64,000 nt of DNA from Scortum barcoo. Lineage: Eukaryota > Chordata > Actinopteri > Centrarchiformes > Terapontidae. Where the stretch lies: positions 7,429,759-7,493,758 of the forward strand of contig CM041551.1 in NCBI GenBank assembly GCA_023238725.1. The letters are read 5' to 3'. The position numbers were made by a program, and so were the translations under genes. Positions within the stretch are counted from its first letter, which is position 1. Each line of letters opens with the position of its first letter. Below are positions 22,262-36,065 of this stretch, in pieces. The notes under the pieces are model-generated. The model was not told where the DNA came from, made no database searches, and saw only the letters and a program-made list of their open reading frames with translations.

Positions 22262-25200
22262 ACTCCATGAGTCCCAGGAGGATCAAAGAGGCCAGCCCCG
22301 TCGTCGTCATGAAGAGGAGTAGGATGCCACGGCGACCGCACCTGTCTACGGTCGCCCAGAGCAACAGCCAGGCGCCGCCCCCCGCACACACAGACAGCAG
22401 GTACGTCCAATAGAAGCTGGGGGCCGTGCCTCTGACGTCACCTCGGAAAGAGCTGTAGCAGTGACTAATGCCATGAGAGATGAATCTGTGGGAGAAGGGA
22501 AAACAAAGAGTGAACAGGCATGTATTTCCAAACGTGTTTTAAACAGAAAAAGTGTCTCAGAGTGGAAGAACATGTAAGAACTCTTGAAGCATGAAGCGTG
22601 AGACTGCGGCAGCTCTGTAAATAAAGTGCTACGCTAACAGAACGGACGCTGCTGCGTGCGTGGGATGACTTACGAGGTGAAGCCGAGCACACAAATGTTC
22701 TTCCAGATGTTCCTGCTGTGGAACAGCTCAGGGAAGGACAGGTGGGGGTGCGAGGAGGGGGCCGGCTCTGAATCCAGCTCTGCAAGCGAGGACACGGGAC
22801 AGAACAGGCTCTTTTTAATTCACAGTTCAGTGAGGACCTGACCTGGTTTCTCTTTTAATCAATAACTCACTGTCAGTTTGTTTGAGCAGAATAGACATGT
22901 ACAGGAGGGCACAAGTTTAATCAATGTCGCTGCAATTCCTGTGGAGGTTGTTGTCAAATAGCAAAATAGAGTACTGCAGTGTGCTGGCTAGCAACACTTC
23001 AAATTACCCTCCTGACTTATTATTCATTAGCAGCATATAAACTGTTAATAAATGACTCATGATAAACTACAACACTGATGTTTAAGTAAGCAAATATAAC
23101 AACATTTAGTTGTTTATCAATGTCAACGAACATAACTTTATTTAATGATTGACAGAATAAAGCTGTTTAAATCTGAAATGTAAAAACTTTTGTCTTGAAT
23201 TTATCAGTTACATTCATCAATTAAGTCATACTTCATCACTTCCTTTTGAACTGGTGATGTGTTCACTACAGAAAATGTCACATTTGTCCTGTTTGTAGTC
23301 TCGCAGGTAAAAGATCTAAAACATGATTATAATACAATGAATCTCCATATATTCCGTGATGGCTGATGACACAAGTTGACTTTCTCTTATCTGTGCCAGT
23401 ATGAAGTATACGTTAATGTCAGTTCCTTTTTCTGTGAAATGTATATTATCAGCAAAATCAATACCCATTTGTTCATGCACAGCCCACAGAGCTTAGAAAT
23501 TTGAAATAATTCCTCAATTTGAGTTATAAGCTTGAGCTTTATGTTAATTTCTGAATTTTGTCACCACATGTGCAAGTCTAGTTTGTGGCAAAGAGAAAGA
23601 GAGAGATTGTATACCTACATAGCTATTGGGTTTAATATGGTTTATAGAAGAAGAGAAGAAACAATATATTTGAAGAAAAATTTTGATTTTGCAGTTATTA
23701 TTGTATTGTTATCATTATTTTAATGCAAAAAGCGGTGAGAACTGTTGGACCAAGTACAGCCAATATCAACAAACTTAAGTTATGGTAGCACTGACGTCAC
23801 TACACAAGATCACACTCTTATCTTCCTGGGAAACATATTTACATGTAAACTTGCAGTGCCCAGCTCAGGTCATAATGCTCTATTATACCCCTGTTGTTAT
23901 GCGGGAACCATGTGTCTTTAATAAATCATGAAATATATTTGAGTATCATTACCTGCTCTTGGTAGAGGTATGTGATATGTTATGAACTGCACTCTAATAA
24001 GTAACCCATCAATAATGCAGGCTTCATAAACTCAATGTCTATTCAACCCAGCAGTGAGCTGCCGTCATTTGAAGAATGTAAGCCCGTCACCTGTGAAGCT
24101 CTCGTCGTCCCTCATGTCTCTGTTTGAGTTTCTTCTCTCGCTGAAGGAGTTCATGTCTGCAGATCTCTCTGACAGAAGGAGCCAACGAGGAGACTCTGGA
24201 AATACCCCAGGAATGCTGCAGGAGAGCAGAAGACAAAATATACACCCAGTCTTTGATCTCTGCTGACCTTCATCCAGCACTAAAATTATGTGGACACATT
24301 AAGACTTTGTTGCTGTAACCCAGATTGGCTCCTTCAGCATGGAAAATAACCAACCTGGGTCACAAAATAGCAGAATTCTTTATGTCTTAATCCAGCTTTT
24401 CTTCCATTCTTATTAAAAACCTGCGATTCATTGCCAGTAATCATACTTAATCTCTGTTAATTTGGCTTTGAAAGTGTAATGCAGGCTTATCTTGTAGCAG
24501 AGGTCTTAGAGGGACTGGGGACCTTAAACAAAGTAGCCCTAATGCATCCTGACATGAGATAAAAGGCTCAGCGTGACAAGGGGGATTGAGATCAATACAA
24601 TCCAACAAAGCTTTCAGCAAGTCAGTTGGCATCTAGACATTTTATCAAAAGGCTATCAGGTTCCTTCATTCCCAGACAGAAAAATAAACACACTTGCATG
24701 CTTGTGCACAGGCAACAAATATCTAAATACCAAAATAAAATACAGATGGTGAAGTCCTAAAAGTGGGAATAAACCAAACTAAAACTGAAAATTAAATATG
24801 AAACATATGTGAACAATGTGAACAAATGCGCATTCATACGCGTAACTGAGGAAGAGTGTTAGCGGGGCGGCGCCGGCTCCCAGCAGCCCTCTCCAGGACT
24901 GGCAGCCCAGGGCGACGGCCAGCAGCAGCAGCTCCCCGGCTACAGTCATCAGCCCAGCCAGCATGGTCCCCACCAGCCTCAGAGACGGTTCACACAGCTC
25001 CAGACCTGACACACAAACACAACATCAGCAGATCCACTTCAATGAATGACCCAGTGGATAAACTAAGGAGGGGAAACTTCTGAAGACTCTTGATCTTGTT
25101 TGTTTAATCTTTCTACTAGAAACAAACACGATGCCTCCTATGAGTGTTGAAATACTCACGAGTGATGTACAGAGTGAGGTAGACTCCCGCACTGGCTGCT

Positions 25201-28200
25201 GCCAAACAGAAACGCATGACGATGAAAATGGAGGGATACGGAGAGACACACACCAGCACCCCAAACACCACCGACAGGGTCAGAGAGGTCAGCAGAGCCT
25301 TGGACCTGCCCAGCCTGTAGGGGAACAGAGACATGTGCTGATAGCCACCTGACGCACATTTATTTTTATCATAAAACAGAATTTACAAAACGAAATGTAA
25401 TTTAAATGTAATGTAATCTACTGTGAATTAAAGTTTAGATACAGAGAGAACCATTGTGTGACCTCCACACTTTTCCAGCATTATGAATCATTAATGTTGC
25501 TACCACATTCTTACTTTCATGACGCTAACCCTGACACTAATTTAGACAAAATGACAAATAATATAAAATGTTCATCAACACATTATTACAACTTCAAACT
25601 TAACACCATTTTAATGCTTGATTTCTGTCAAATTGAATTTACATTTGAAGATTAAGGACTTACAGGAACCCTGTTATAAACTATGATATTATTGTATTAT
25701 CAAAAAAAGGAAACATTAAAAGCATCTTTGAAATAACTCAAGTCCAAAGCAGAAACACACACAAGCACAAAGTGATCACTAAATGTGACGATTAGCCGAT
25801 TTTCAGCTGCATGCGGGCGCAGCAGTTTTGCTTCCAACCTGCAGATTAGCGCAGTTCCCTTTTCTTCATCGTACGTTCCCGGGAGGCAGCACTAATTCAC
25901 TAGTCTTAACAAACAGATGCTATGCTCAATTGGTCAGCAAATTAATGAAGGCTGTTAGCTGATTAAATCTGCATCATCTCCCTCGCAATTCCCCCAAAAC
26001 TACAGCTTCCCCTTGTGTGAGTTTCACTCCGACACAGGCTGGATCCATTATGTCGATTATGTGAGGCGCTTGGGGTGTGCCTGATGCAGACTGTCGAGCA
26101 TGAGGTCCAAAGAGCCAGCAAAATAAAGCTTACAAATGTAAAAGGCTAACATTAACTAATAAGCAATAATGCATTGCCCTTGTGTAGTAATGTGTTTTTT
26201 TAATCTATTCTTTAGTTTTTCTTCAGCAAACAGAGGCATTTTATGTCAAAATTGCATACGGGATACCTGATGCTAAATCTCTCCTCCTTTCAACTGGAGG
26301 CCAGCAGACACAGACATCTACAGCAAACTTCATTTGAATATTAACATCCAGCCTACTGTTGTTCTTCGTGTGTGTGTTCATGTCTGTGTGTTGTACGTAG
26401 GGCTGTGAGGTTGTGAAACTCCAAAGTAAGGACAAGTGACTGAAGAATGAGGAAGAATCTCATCATCGCAGATGCGTGCAGATGGACTGCAGTGCAGCAT
26501 GTTAAGTTAACCTTAAACTTAAGTAACCTATTAACAGAACTCCATTTCTGCCGTCCAGCTTCTTAACTTTAGCTGTAGGCCAACACACACAAGAACCTGC
26601 ACTTGTGTGTGTGTGTCAATGTGTGTGTGTGTGTGTGTGTGTTTTAAGGTCGCATGAGATCATGTGTTACCTGTCAGCAGCGTAGCCCAGGCCGAGACAG
26701 CCAGTCAGGACGCCCAGGATGAAACACACCTCCTCCACCGGGATCAGCCAGTACTGAGCACACACCAGATCCCACTACACAGGAAGAGAGATGTGTCAGT
26801 CATCGCCTGCTCAGGTCAAGTGTGCATGTCTGAGAGCAGGTCAGGTGGACATCGACACATACAGAGGACAAAGAAAGGCTGGTGGATGCAACAAAAATTC
26901 ACGTGCCCACTGGAATAATGTTTCATTTAGATTTCAAACGACCAAACCTTATCAAATCGTTTCTCCACCCTTGTGCCTGTCCAGATGACCTATAAGGACT
27001 GCGACTAAAAATTATCTCTATTAAAAATGTCTTTGATGTTTATTTTTTGATTAATTGATTTGTCTGTTAAATGCGAGAAAAGGGAGAAAAGTAAAAAGTG
27101 CAAGCTGAGGTCCAAATCCCAAATATATTCATTTTGTTTCTCGATTTCAACAACAAAAGACACAAAAAACAGCAAATCGCCATGTTTGAGAAAATATAAC
27201 CAACAGCTGTTTCGCTTTTTGCCTTGATGTGTGACTTGAACTCATAAACTCAGTATAAAAATGACCTGCTATTATACCTCAGTACCTTTCTTAGCCCTCA
27301 ACACACTTCATTCAAAAGTCTAATGTTTAACCAGTTTCAGTGTGGAGCAGCACATGGTTTATGTCACTGGCACAGCAAGTCACCCAAAATCATTTTGAGC
27401 TGTTAAATCACTTTTAAAAACTTACACATTTCAATAGACAATTTTTATGTGCTTTTATACATACTTTTCTCTCCAATTATACCTGTTTAAATATATTGTA
27501 TGATGTGTGGCAGTTTGTAAACTAAACATTAAAGGGTTTTGTCAAAAAGACTCATTAAGGAAGTTTGTGTAAAGAGAAGAAAGTAGAAAAGCCACATCTC
27601 ATTTACACCTGGCTATGAAGACTTGTTTCAGATGTGAAGTGGAAGCCTCCAAAGATAGCCTGAAAGGTGTTGTCTTCCTATGTGCATGTTTTAAAGCCAA
27701 AATCTATAACTCAGCTCCCTGCGCATTCACATTGATTGTTAGCTTGACTTATTCATAGAGAAATATGCCTTTGGCAAATTTAATGACTTACTTAAATAAT
27801 GAATTGTTTACTTTGATTCAAAAGGCAGCCTAGTTTTATTTACAATGCATTAAAAAAGATTGCAGATCCAAACTGCAGTGAAATTCTATTTCAGCAAAAG
27901 ATTTTTCAGAGTTGTTTCCAGAAAGTCAGCTTCTGGACCTACTTGAATATAATCCCACTTGTGATTTTACCATTGTGTGGTTTACCATGCCGATCTTCTC
28001 ATACATAAACAATTATGTAACAATTATTATTATTTCTTTATGTTGTCCCAGGTGTGGCCAGGCCTGGATTACAAAAGGAGATCACATGCTGAGAGAATGA
28101 CGCAGTTTGAAGCCTTCAGGGTCCATTAGACTCATAATACAAACACAGGAAGATGTAAAGTCTTAATATTACTCTGTGTGCGTGTGTGTCGCCATAAAGA

Positions 28201-31200
28201 AAGTGGGTGTTATTATTAGTGGTAATGGTAGTACTATCACTAACAGTAGTAAATAGTGGTAGGAGAAGCTTTCCACCAAAAGGACAATCATGTTCATTAC
28301 AAAACACTGTGTGGCTCCACATAATAGAGTACCTACATGAAAAGTCAGCACACAAGTTTAGATTAAAAAAAATAAAAACGATATCTGCTCTCAGCTCTGA
28401 GTTTTAATCACATTAAGCCGACCCACTGATTTGCATTAACAGCTGAGCTCTGCTAATGTCGCTGTCTGCCGGTCACTGAAAGCAAAACGATTTTAATGAT
28501 CTAGAGAGGGAGAGTGGAGGGCTGGTGATAAAAAAAAAAAAAAAAAAGGCCATGCATAATTGGAGCCCGTGCGCAGAAACATAAAAGCCTGTCACATAAT
28601 ATCAGCTGTCCCACAACGGCAGAGCACAGTAGTCGGGTAAAGGGCAGCATAGTGAGCCACAGTGCTCATACGGGTGGAATGCTTTAGAAAGGGAAAATGT
28701 GCACAAACCAGTTAGTGAACTCCACAGACTGGTTTCGGGAATGAGGCACAGGCACCAGATACGTGTTTACATTGGAAAGGACTGAAACCTGCAGCCATTT
28801 CCCCTCGTTCACATGTCAGACTCCATTTGATGATGATATACATATAGTTTTACACAGATATGTCAATATATATGGCATAAATTTATTGGAAAGTATAGTG
28901 AGAAACTGTTTATGAATAAAAAATATACAGTGAGGTTTGAGGGATGATAATATATCATCTCATTATATATTATCATCCTACTGCCGAACCCTCATGAAAA
29001 AGTAACAAGCTGGTTATTGTCTGTGTATTAGCCTGTAGATCCACAGCACAGAGATGTTAAGTGGAGTTTGCTTCTCATGAAGTGACACGGGATTTATTGA
29101 TCAGTGGCAGAGGCAAAGCTGATCAGAGGCCTTCCTGCTTCCTGCCTGCCAGCTCAGCAAAGCAAAGCTGGAGAAACACATCATGATGACGGCTCAAAAA
29201 AATACTTTCTGGGCAAACCCGAAATGTGTAAGTCTCCTCGTCTCCCCCATGTCGCTCGTCAGAGTGAGGGGTGGAGGGAGACTGCAGGCGTGATTGTTAG
29301 TGTGCATCTACACAGCTGCATTTAAAACACGCTCCTGCGAAACGCTTCCTCTGGCAGCGTTTACGTGTCCTCGACTCGCTGCAGTGCTGTGGGTGGATTA
29401 AGGGAGGACTGCCCTAATGCCACGGACTGGAGGTCTGGGTGTGGTTCCCACATCAGCACACACAGAAATGAGAGCACAGACACAGGCCACAGAGCGACCA
29501 GCCTGAGTGGGAAACTGTGAGCAGCAGGCTCTGCTCAAGAAACTAACAAGAATGCTTCAGTGTTTTTACTGTGAAATCCAGCTCTGAGAGAAAATGCTTT
29601 TTTTTTTTCATTTTTCCATCCATGATCTTCAACACGAGTCAAAGTGTCAAGTCCACCAAAGGCTGTGTACAAAGTGACACGTTAACGTGCCAACACTGCA
29701 TTTTTATGCTGCGTTTATCACACTGGCTGCCTGTTATCGCAATTCAAACACGTGTAGGAAACACTGAGGTTGGTTGCTTTCATTAAAAACCAACATTGTA
29801 GAACAGGAAATGCGAGAGTCAGACCTACACTACAGGCCAAAAGTTTGGAAGCAAGATCAAATTTGTACAAAAAAAGATCATAGTTTCATTGGTATACTTT
29901 GCAACAAAATAAACATGATTATTATATAAAGAGTAACTTATCAGAAGACATTTTACTATAATTATCAGGTATTTGAGTTTTTCTTGCTTAGGACTTTGCT
30001 TTCTTCAAAGTAACAACCTCTGGCTTTAACAACAGCATGGCATTCGTTCCACAAGTTTTTTAAGGTATGTGCATTCTAAGCTCATCAAGTTCATCAATAA
30101 GAGACTGTTGACTTGTGGGACGTGCTTTTCTGACTGATCGATCCAATTCATCCCACACAAGCTCAATTGGAGAGAGGTCTGGAGACTGAGGGGGCCAAAC
30201 CATCTTTTGAAGAACACCTTCCTCTTCTTTTTTGTCTAGGTAACATCAATGTATACCTAAAGGTAAATTGAGGAAAATGGTGCATATCAATTGAAAAGCA
30301 AAGTCTGATCATGCAGTAAATACATCCCAAAATACATATAACTCATGCTGGTTTTTAAGAAAGGCATTGTGAACAGAAACTTGAAGTTGCTTCCAAATGT
30401 TGGGCCTGTATTGGCCTTGCTTCCAAATTTTTGGCCTGTAGTGTACATTTGTAATTTCAATGAGAAAACACGCTGAGCTCCACTGGCAATCTGAAGAGAT
30501 TATTTTTCCCTCATTTAATGTAATCCTCTAAGAACATCGATTGTGTAGTTATGAGCATCAGAGGAAAAGAAATAAGCTGAATTTGTTGAGTGACCGTTGT
30601 TTTTCAAACCTGTCAATATATTTCTGGTGTTTTTCAGGAGACACAATTCTTCCTCCTCTGCTGTAGCTGCTCCTCAACCTGCTTGTCTGCTGTTTAAATA
30701 CAGTGATCAAGACAAGAAGCCACAGTTACAAAGTTAGAGATGCAAATATGTGGCCAGGAGATTCAAAACCTCAGAGCAGGAAGGCAAATGACTGAATCTC
30801 CCCAATTGTTCATAAGCACTCACTGTGCAGGGCATTTTAAAAAGACCCTTCATATGTTTGGTTGTGATAATTGGCACCTTGGTGTCCCTTCATTTGATCT
30901 CTTTTTCTATATCAGTAGTAATCAGGTTGTGAGCAGGGATTGTTCTTTCTTTGTAACGTACCTGAGGAAACTCAGACCTCTGACATTTCAGGCATGTCTC
31001 ACATATCTCTCTCTCTCTCTCTCTCGTTGCCCTCTTAGGTCGACACAGTGACGTCAGTGACGTGACACAGACATTTCTGAATGAGTCACGAAGCATTAAA
31101 CCAACCTGGCTTCACTACCCTTTTCTCATGGGTGAATGGAAATCTTATGGACAACTTGAAAGAGTACTATGAAGAAAAACAAAAAGTCAAATTGATGCAG

Positions 31201-33020
31201 CGGAACCAGAGGTATTGTATTCTTACTTGTCAAAGTCTTGCACCTACATTACCCACAAGACTGCTGCCAGTTTGGTCAGAGCTTCAAGTGTGTGATGCTA
31301 GCAGTGCCTATTGTAGCTTCCAGCGTGAGATAAGGAGGGGCTGCAGAGGTCTGGTGAGCTTCCTTCCGTCTAACTCACCACCCTCAGATGTTTTTTGTTT
31401 TCACATTCATAGTCTTCAGCCCCAACCAGGCTTCAGACAATTTACCAGACTGTGCTGCTCCCTCTGGAGCTGCAAAAGTCTTTAGAAAACTTTTTTGTTA
31501 CATAAAAGTGCACTTCCATTTCTGAGTGGATCAGTGTACCTCACCCTACCTGCCATCCTCCCATGCCCAGTGTAAAAATGTCTGACGATGCAAAGGTGCA
31601 AACGCATGACTACAACAGCTGGTAATGCATTTAGTGATGTTTAAATTCCAACCAACTTCCTTGAAACAAAAAGACATGACAGGTGATAAGAGAGTGAGCA
31701 TATGAGAGACATTAACTAAATATAACTTTCTTTGTTTTTCTGTGAAATCATGTTCAGTCCTGTAGTTTAGCAGTGGTGTGTATGGTGTGTATGGAACAAC
31801 AGAATCAGTCAAGGGCTGGGATTATCCTCTGACGTTACCTGAATCAAACAGGAGGTTTGTGTAGGAAAACAGTATCAGGGATTTTCCAAATCGCTGATGT
31901 TGGTGTTTTCTCAAACGCATCAGCAAAGAAGAGTTTTCACAACAACTCCCTCCCCCACACACAGCCACAAAAGGTAACTTTAAAATAAAGTCAATTAAAT
32001 GCTATGTTGGACTGAAAACCAGCAAGACACCCAAGGCTTTACAAGCTGGTTTGTATTGTGTACAAAAATGAACACTGCATTGGTTGTGGCAAGCTTTGGA
32101 AATCGGTAATAAAAAGTAATCTACTGTGAAAGCCATTTAATGTTAATGGGTTGACATATAAAAAATTTTACTCTGGTGTTTTAAAGCTTCAAAAGGTGCT
32201 GCTCAGGAGCCACCAGAAGATCTTTTCTCTGCTTCATAGATACAAATATGTGCCGCTGTATTAAAGTTTAGCAGACATTGCAAAAAGGGCATCTGCGTGC
32301 TCAGCTGGACCCTCCTGTGGATAAATACAGGATAAAAAAAGAAACAACCTTTCAGCATTTTAACACCCTAAATCCACACATAAACAAAAATGGTAGCCTT
32401 CCTACAGAGAGCCAAAACAATTAACTGATCCAGGACCATGATTAGAGAGCTCAGGAGGATCCCGGGCCAGAGCTTTACCTCGGTAACAATGTTGTTCCTC
32501 AGCCCCTCGGTGACGTTGTAGTCCCACCCGGCCTCACAGTCCACCACGGCTGACTGGCTGCCGTTGACGTACTGCTTACACTGGGACAGGCCCCCGCTGT
32601 CCCTAGGCCTCTCCCCCTTCTCCCAGGGCAGGGAGGCGTTCAGCACCTCCGGCGACGGCAGGGGCCCCGGGAGGTGGCAGTGGTGGGGCGGGGAGAGGGT
32701 GATGAGCCGGGTCGGAGGAGAGCAGGAAGGCCAGGAAGAGGTTGGGTAGGATGGAGAGAGCGATAAGCACCCTCTGCTTCTTCCTGCCAAGGGCCAGCAC
32801 CATCACCTCCCCCGTGGGAGGCAGCGAGGGCGGGGCAGGGAGGGAAGAGGAGGAAGGGGCTGGGGAGGAGGGTACTGGGGAAGGGAGGGATGGAGGGGGC
32901 TGGGCACGGGGATGGGGAGACCAGTGGGGGGGAGTCCAGGGATGCCATCATTGGGGAGTTATGGGTAGAGGTGGAGTGGGGGGGTGGGAGAGGGTTGTCG
33001 TGGTAGTCGTGGAGAGAGCT
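22262..33020 (-). CDS. slc22a17: SLC22A17-like transporter, 3' exons missing, exon 1 frameshifted
   Basis: Member of the organic-ion-transporter-like SLC22 family of the major facilitator superfamily; SLC22A17 is known as the lipocalin-2 receptor (24p3R/BOCT). Coding exons from 5' to 3': 32479-33020 (ATG 32951 or 32948), 26671-26774, 25160-25314, 24840-25005, 24091-24215, 22674-22779, 22262-22485. Phases match at all six junctions. Exon 1 has helix 1 and an extracellular loop (NVTEGLRNNIVTE); then WDLVC and LGLGYAADRLGRSK, FPESPRWLLLSER, RNIWKNICVLGFTSFISHG, and ATVDRCGRRGILLLFMTTTG. NIWKN-LGFT and DR-GRRGILLL favour SLC22A17 over SLC22A23. Oddities: exon 1 needs a frame change near 32709 (extra C) and probably another in the proline-rich N-terminus. 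The exons for the last four helices are absent downstream of 22262. It is likely a decaying or partial copy. Confidence 0.82.
26600..26642. repeat. (GT)n microsatellite
   Basis: Interrupted GT dinucleotide run in the slc22a17 intron, 30 bases from the donor of exon 26671-26774. Simple repeat, no function assigned. Confidence 0.9.
26775..32478 (-). other. Long intron of slc22a17
   Basis: The 5.7 kb intron between coding exon 1 and exon 26671-26774. It contains a Tc1/mariner element (29828-30443), a poly-A stretch near 28530 and a CT run near 31010. No independent gene with credible exons is seen; ORFs here are short and uninformative. Confidence 0.6.
29828..30443 (-). mobile_element. Internally deleted Tc1/mariner DNA transposon
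   Basis: Bounded by the inverted repeats CACTACAGGCCAAAAGTTTG (29828) and its complement at 30443, with the TA dinucleotide target duplication on both sides (29826-29827 and 30444-30445). The minus strand keeps the end of a Tc1-type DD34E transposase: WPPQSPDLSPIE-like text (PQSPDLSPIELVWDELDRSV) near 30180-30110. The frame then breaks. Most of the transposase is missing, so the 616 bp element cannot move by itself. A second partial inverted-repeat end near 30391 suggests an internal rearrangement. Confidence 0.85.
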
Positions 33021-33832
33021 CTGTGGAAGAAAACAATTACACAGCATTAATTTTCAGCATGAAAATCACAGGAAGAAATAATAAGGTGATGATGGCTGAA
33101 TTCCATTTAGCTGCTTTAGTTTCAGGGTCCTGGTGTTGTGACTTACTGTCACACTGTCATGTCAACGTTCTTAGTAACACCCGTGAAAAAGGTACGTTAA
33201 ATGGACAGGCTGTGTTAGGCTCTGTTAATATAAGAAATGAAACAGAGATAAAAGGTCTCAAATGTATTTAGAGACTACAGCTAGTTTATTTAAAATTATA
33301 AAGGCATTTCAAATCTACATGGTATTGACTAAAACAAAGTTTGATACGATTCTCAAAGTTTAAGTGATCAAATAATAACTGATTATCAGCCTGAAGGAGT
33401 GACGTCCATAAAGTAGGGGGGCTCACATTAGACATATTTTTAAAAGAATGGTCAAAGCAGAACACGACACATCCTGACTTTTAGCTTCTAGTAATGGGTT
33501 AAGGTCCTCCATTTCCCTTAATGGAACTGGACAATGTCTTTCACTAGACCCCTCCCCGCCTCCTAAATGCCCATCTCTCTCAAAGCAAACATCTTTTGTA
33601 ACACGGATCTTCTGTCAGAAACCAGAGGCACAAGCTCAAGCCAAGAATACCCCGATTACATCATTATGACATCATCAGGGTTTTTTTTTTCCAAAAAGAG
33701 CAACAGATGATGTGACGTTTAAATACTTAAAAATGAATGAAACATCTACGACTGCTGAATTTATACATCAGCTGGATCAGATGTTTCTGTGATCTGAAAC
33801 ATTTTGAGCTGCAGTTCTTGTATGAAAGCTGC

Positions 33833-34195
33833 TATACATCCATCCATCGATCTTCTAAACCTGCTTATCCTGAACACACACAGGGTCGCAGGGGTGCTGG
33901 AAGCCTGTCCCAGCTATCTTTGGTTGAGAGGCAGGGTACACCCTGGACTGGACGTTAGTCAGTCGCAGGGCTGACATTGAAGGACAGAGACAACCACTCA
34001 CACTCACATTCACACCTAGGGGCAATTAACCTAACCTGCACGTCTTTGGATTGTGGGAGGAAGCTGGAGTACCCAGAGAGAACCCACGCAGTGAGAACAT
34101 GCAAACTCCGCACAGAAGGGGATTGAACCCAGGACCCTCTAACTGTGAGGCAACAGTACACCACTACACTAACCACTACACCACTGTGCCACCAG
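33833..34195 (-). mobile_element. Teleost SINE-like dispersed repeat, copy 2
   Basis: Inverted relative to the copy at 18484-18880. It begins on the plus strand with CATCCATCCATCGATC and ends CCACTGTGCCACC, with GGATTGAACCCAGGACCC inside. It lies between the slc22a17 coding exons and the CpG island, that is, in a probable first intron. Confidence 0.8.
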
Positions 34196-35299
34196 CTGCT
34201 ATACAAATAAAGTTTATTTTCATTATTAATATTATTAATATTATTACTATATGAAGAGTGACACTGATGTGAAAGCTCAAAGTAACACAGCATTTTGTCC
34301 AACGGCTCCAGAATAAGAGGGAAGGCACCGTGAGTCTACATCATTTCAAACAATGAGGCAGAAATCCCTCCTGTACTACAGCACGATGTAGCGTACAGGA
34401 GCTCCTATTTACATAATCTAATTCTGTCTGTCCACACACCAAACTGGAACACAAGAGTTCTGTGGAAGTACGGCAACTCTGAGAGCACATTTGGTACAAG
34501 GATCATCATACGTGTACACTTGTGGATGGATCCACTAGATTCAATTCAGAGCAGAGAGAGAGGTAGAGCTGGAGGTGTTATAGACAGAAGATCCTTTTTC
34601 ATGTGAAAGATACCAAACGTCCCCCGGTCTCAGCCTCTTCAGTATGAGGATTTGCTGCTCTATGTGAGAGTTAACATCACTGAGCTTCAGACTGCTGTTC
34701 AGGCAAATCAGGCAATGCGATGACCTCACCTCGGGCTTTGGGAAACTGTGGTTGACATTTTTCCCCATTTTACACACTCAAACCGTGACACAATAAAGAT
34801 TACTGTTGCAGCCCTAATTCAGACCCACTGAGTATATTAAATAAAACACACACTTACGGCCTTTACCGTGTCAAAAAAAAAAAAAAAAGCTGTCAATTTG
34901 TAAAAAATGCAAAGAGTGTAAAGTTGCCAGGGCACAAGGAGAGACTGAGGGAGAAAAATGAAAGGCATGCGTGCACTTTTCTCCAACGTGTGGACTAAAA
35001 ACCAAGCAGATTGGTGCTGAAATGAAGCAGTGTGATGATGGGTGTTTTCAGAGGACAGGGAGCCCTTCCTGCCCCCCCCCACCCCTCTGTGTTTCCCAGC
35101 TGAGGGCTGGTATGTGAACAGCCTGTGCTCTCCTCAGCAGCCTCCTCCTGTCGGTGCACATGGGGCACCTCCAGCAGCACACTGTTTTCCTCACACAGAG
35201 CCAGGAAGCCTCTCTCCAAAAAAAGAAAAAAAAAGGGATCCCACAGGGTTACATAAGAGCCTTTACACAGAGCTGGACGGAGAGAAAGAAGAAGGACGT

Positions 35300-35403
35300 G
35301 GAGGGAATAAAACACACACACACACACACAGAGAGAGAGGGGCTGACCGGCCTCTGTGGAAACACACTAACATAAAAGAGAGAGCAGCAGCAGTGTGAGT
35401 GAG

Positions 35404-35435
<32 letters not shown>

Positions 35436-35440
35436 TGTCC
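35300..35440. repeat. (CA)n and (GA)n microsatellites
   Basis: Two CA runs (about 35310-35330 and 35407-35434) separated by GAGAGA and GCAGCAG sequence. They lie just left of the CpG island. Confidence 0.9.
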
Positions 35441-35479
35441 CTCACCTGTGTCTGTCTGTGGGGGTGTTAAATGTTCTCC

Positions 35480-36065
35480 GCTGTCCCGCAGCACTGATGG
35501 GGAGCTTTCACCGCATCCAGCCCGCTCTCAGCAGCCCACATGTCGGTCCCGGAGAAGCGCCGCCTGCCGCCGGTGTCACCCTCCTTCTCTCCCACCACCC
35601 ACCTCCCGCCCCCGGACACAACGCAAGGACACCGGGCTCCTGTCGGTCCCGAGCCCCGCTCACCCTCCGCCACCCTGAGGAGGAGGAGGAGGTGGGGGGG
35701 AGGTGATGCTCGGCTCCTCTCCTACCGCCGCCGCTCCGTAACGTTGTTGTTGTTGTTGTTTGCTCTCTGCCTGCCGACATCACACGGAGCAGAGAGGGGG
35801 GGCATGTCCGGCGCCTGCGCGGTAATAATAAAATAAATGAAAACAAGACGGGAAACGCGTCGTCTGTCGGTGGGCCGGAGGCGGACAAAGAGCGGGCGGA
35901 GAGCCGCGGAGGGGAGCAGCCTGTCTTCACCGGGGCGAGCAGCTCTGCCGGCGGCCGCGTACTTCGGCTGGAGTCGGCAGAGACCGGCAGAGACCGGAGG
36001 AGAGACGTCCCCCGTCCCGCCGCCTCTGAGATCGTGTGTGCGGAGATGTGTCACTCAGAAATGAG
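35480..36065 (-). promoter_or_regulatory. CpG island, probable promoter and 5' UTR of slc22a17
   Basis: A strongly GC- and CpG-rich block in AT-rich surroundings, about 2.5 kb upstream of the acceptor of the first coding exon of slc22a17 (33020). That exon begins at a splice acceptor, so an untranslated first exon upstream is expected. The island is the only good candidate. The ORFs across it are compositional and show no conserved domain. Confidence 0.5.

Noticed and set aside
28500..28550. Poly-A stretch as a possible retroposed gene tail
   Set aside because: No coding sequence or target-site duplication next to it.
32640..33050. Long open frames on both strands over the proline-rich part of slc22a17 exon 1
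   Set aside because: The plus-strand frame is the Gly-rich mirror of the coding strand, and one minus-strand frame is out of phase with the transporter.
35508..36064. Several long overlapping ORFs on both strands in a GC-rich block
   Set aside because: They overlap each other in opposite frames, are Arg/Pro/Ser-rich and have no domain; this is what a CpG island gives. Treated as promoter.
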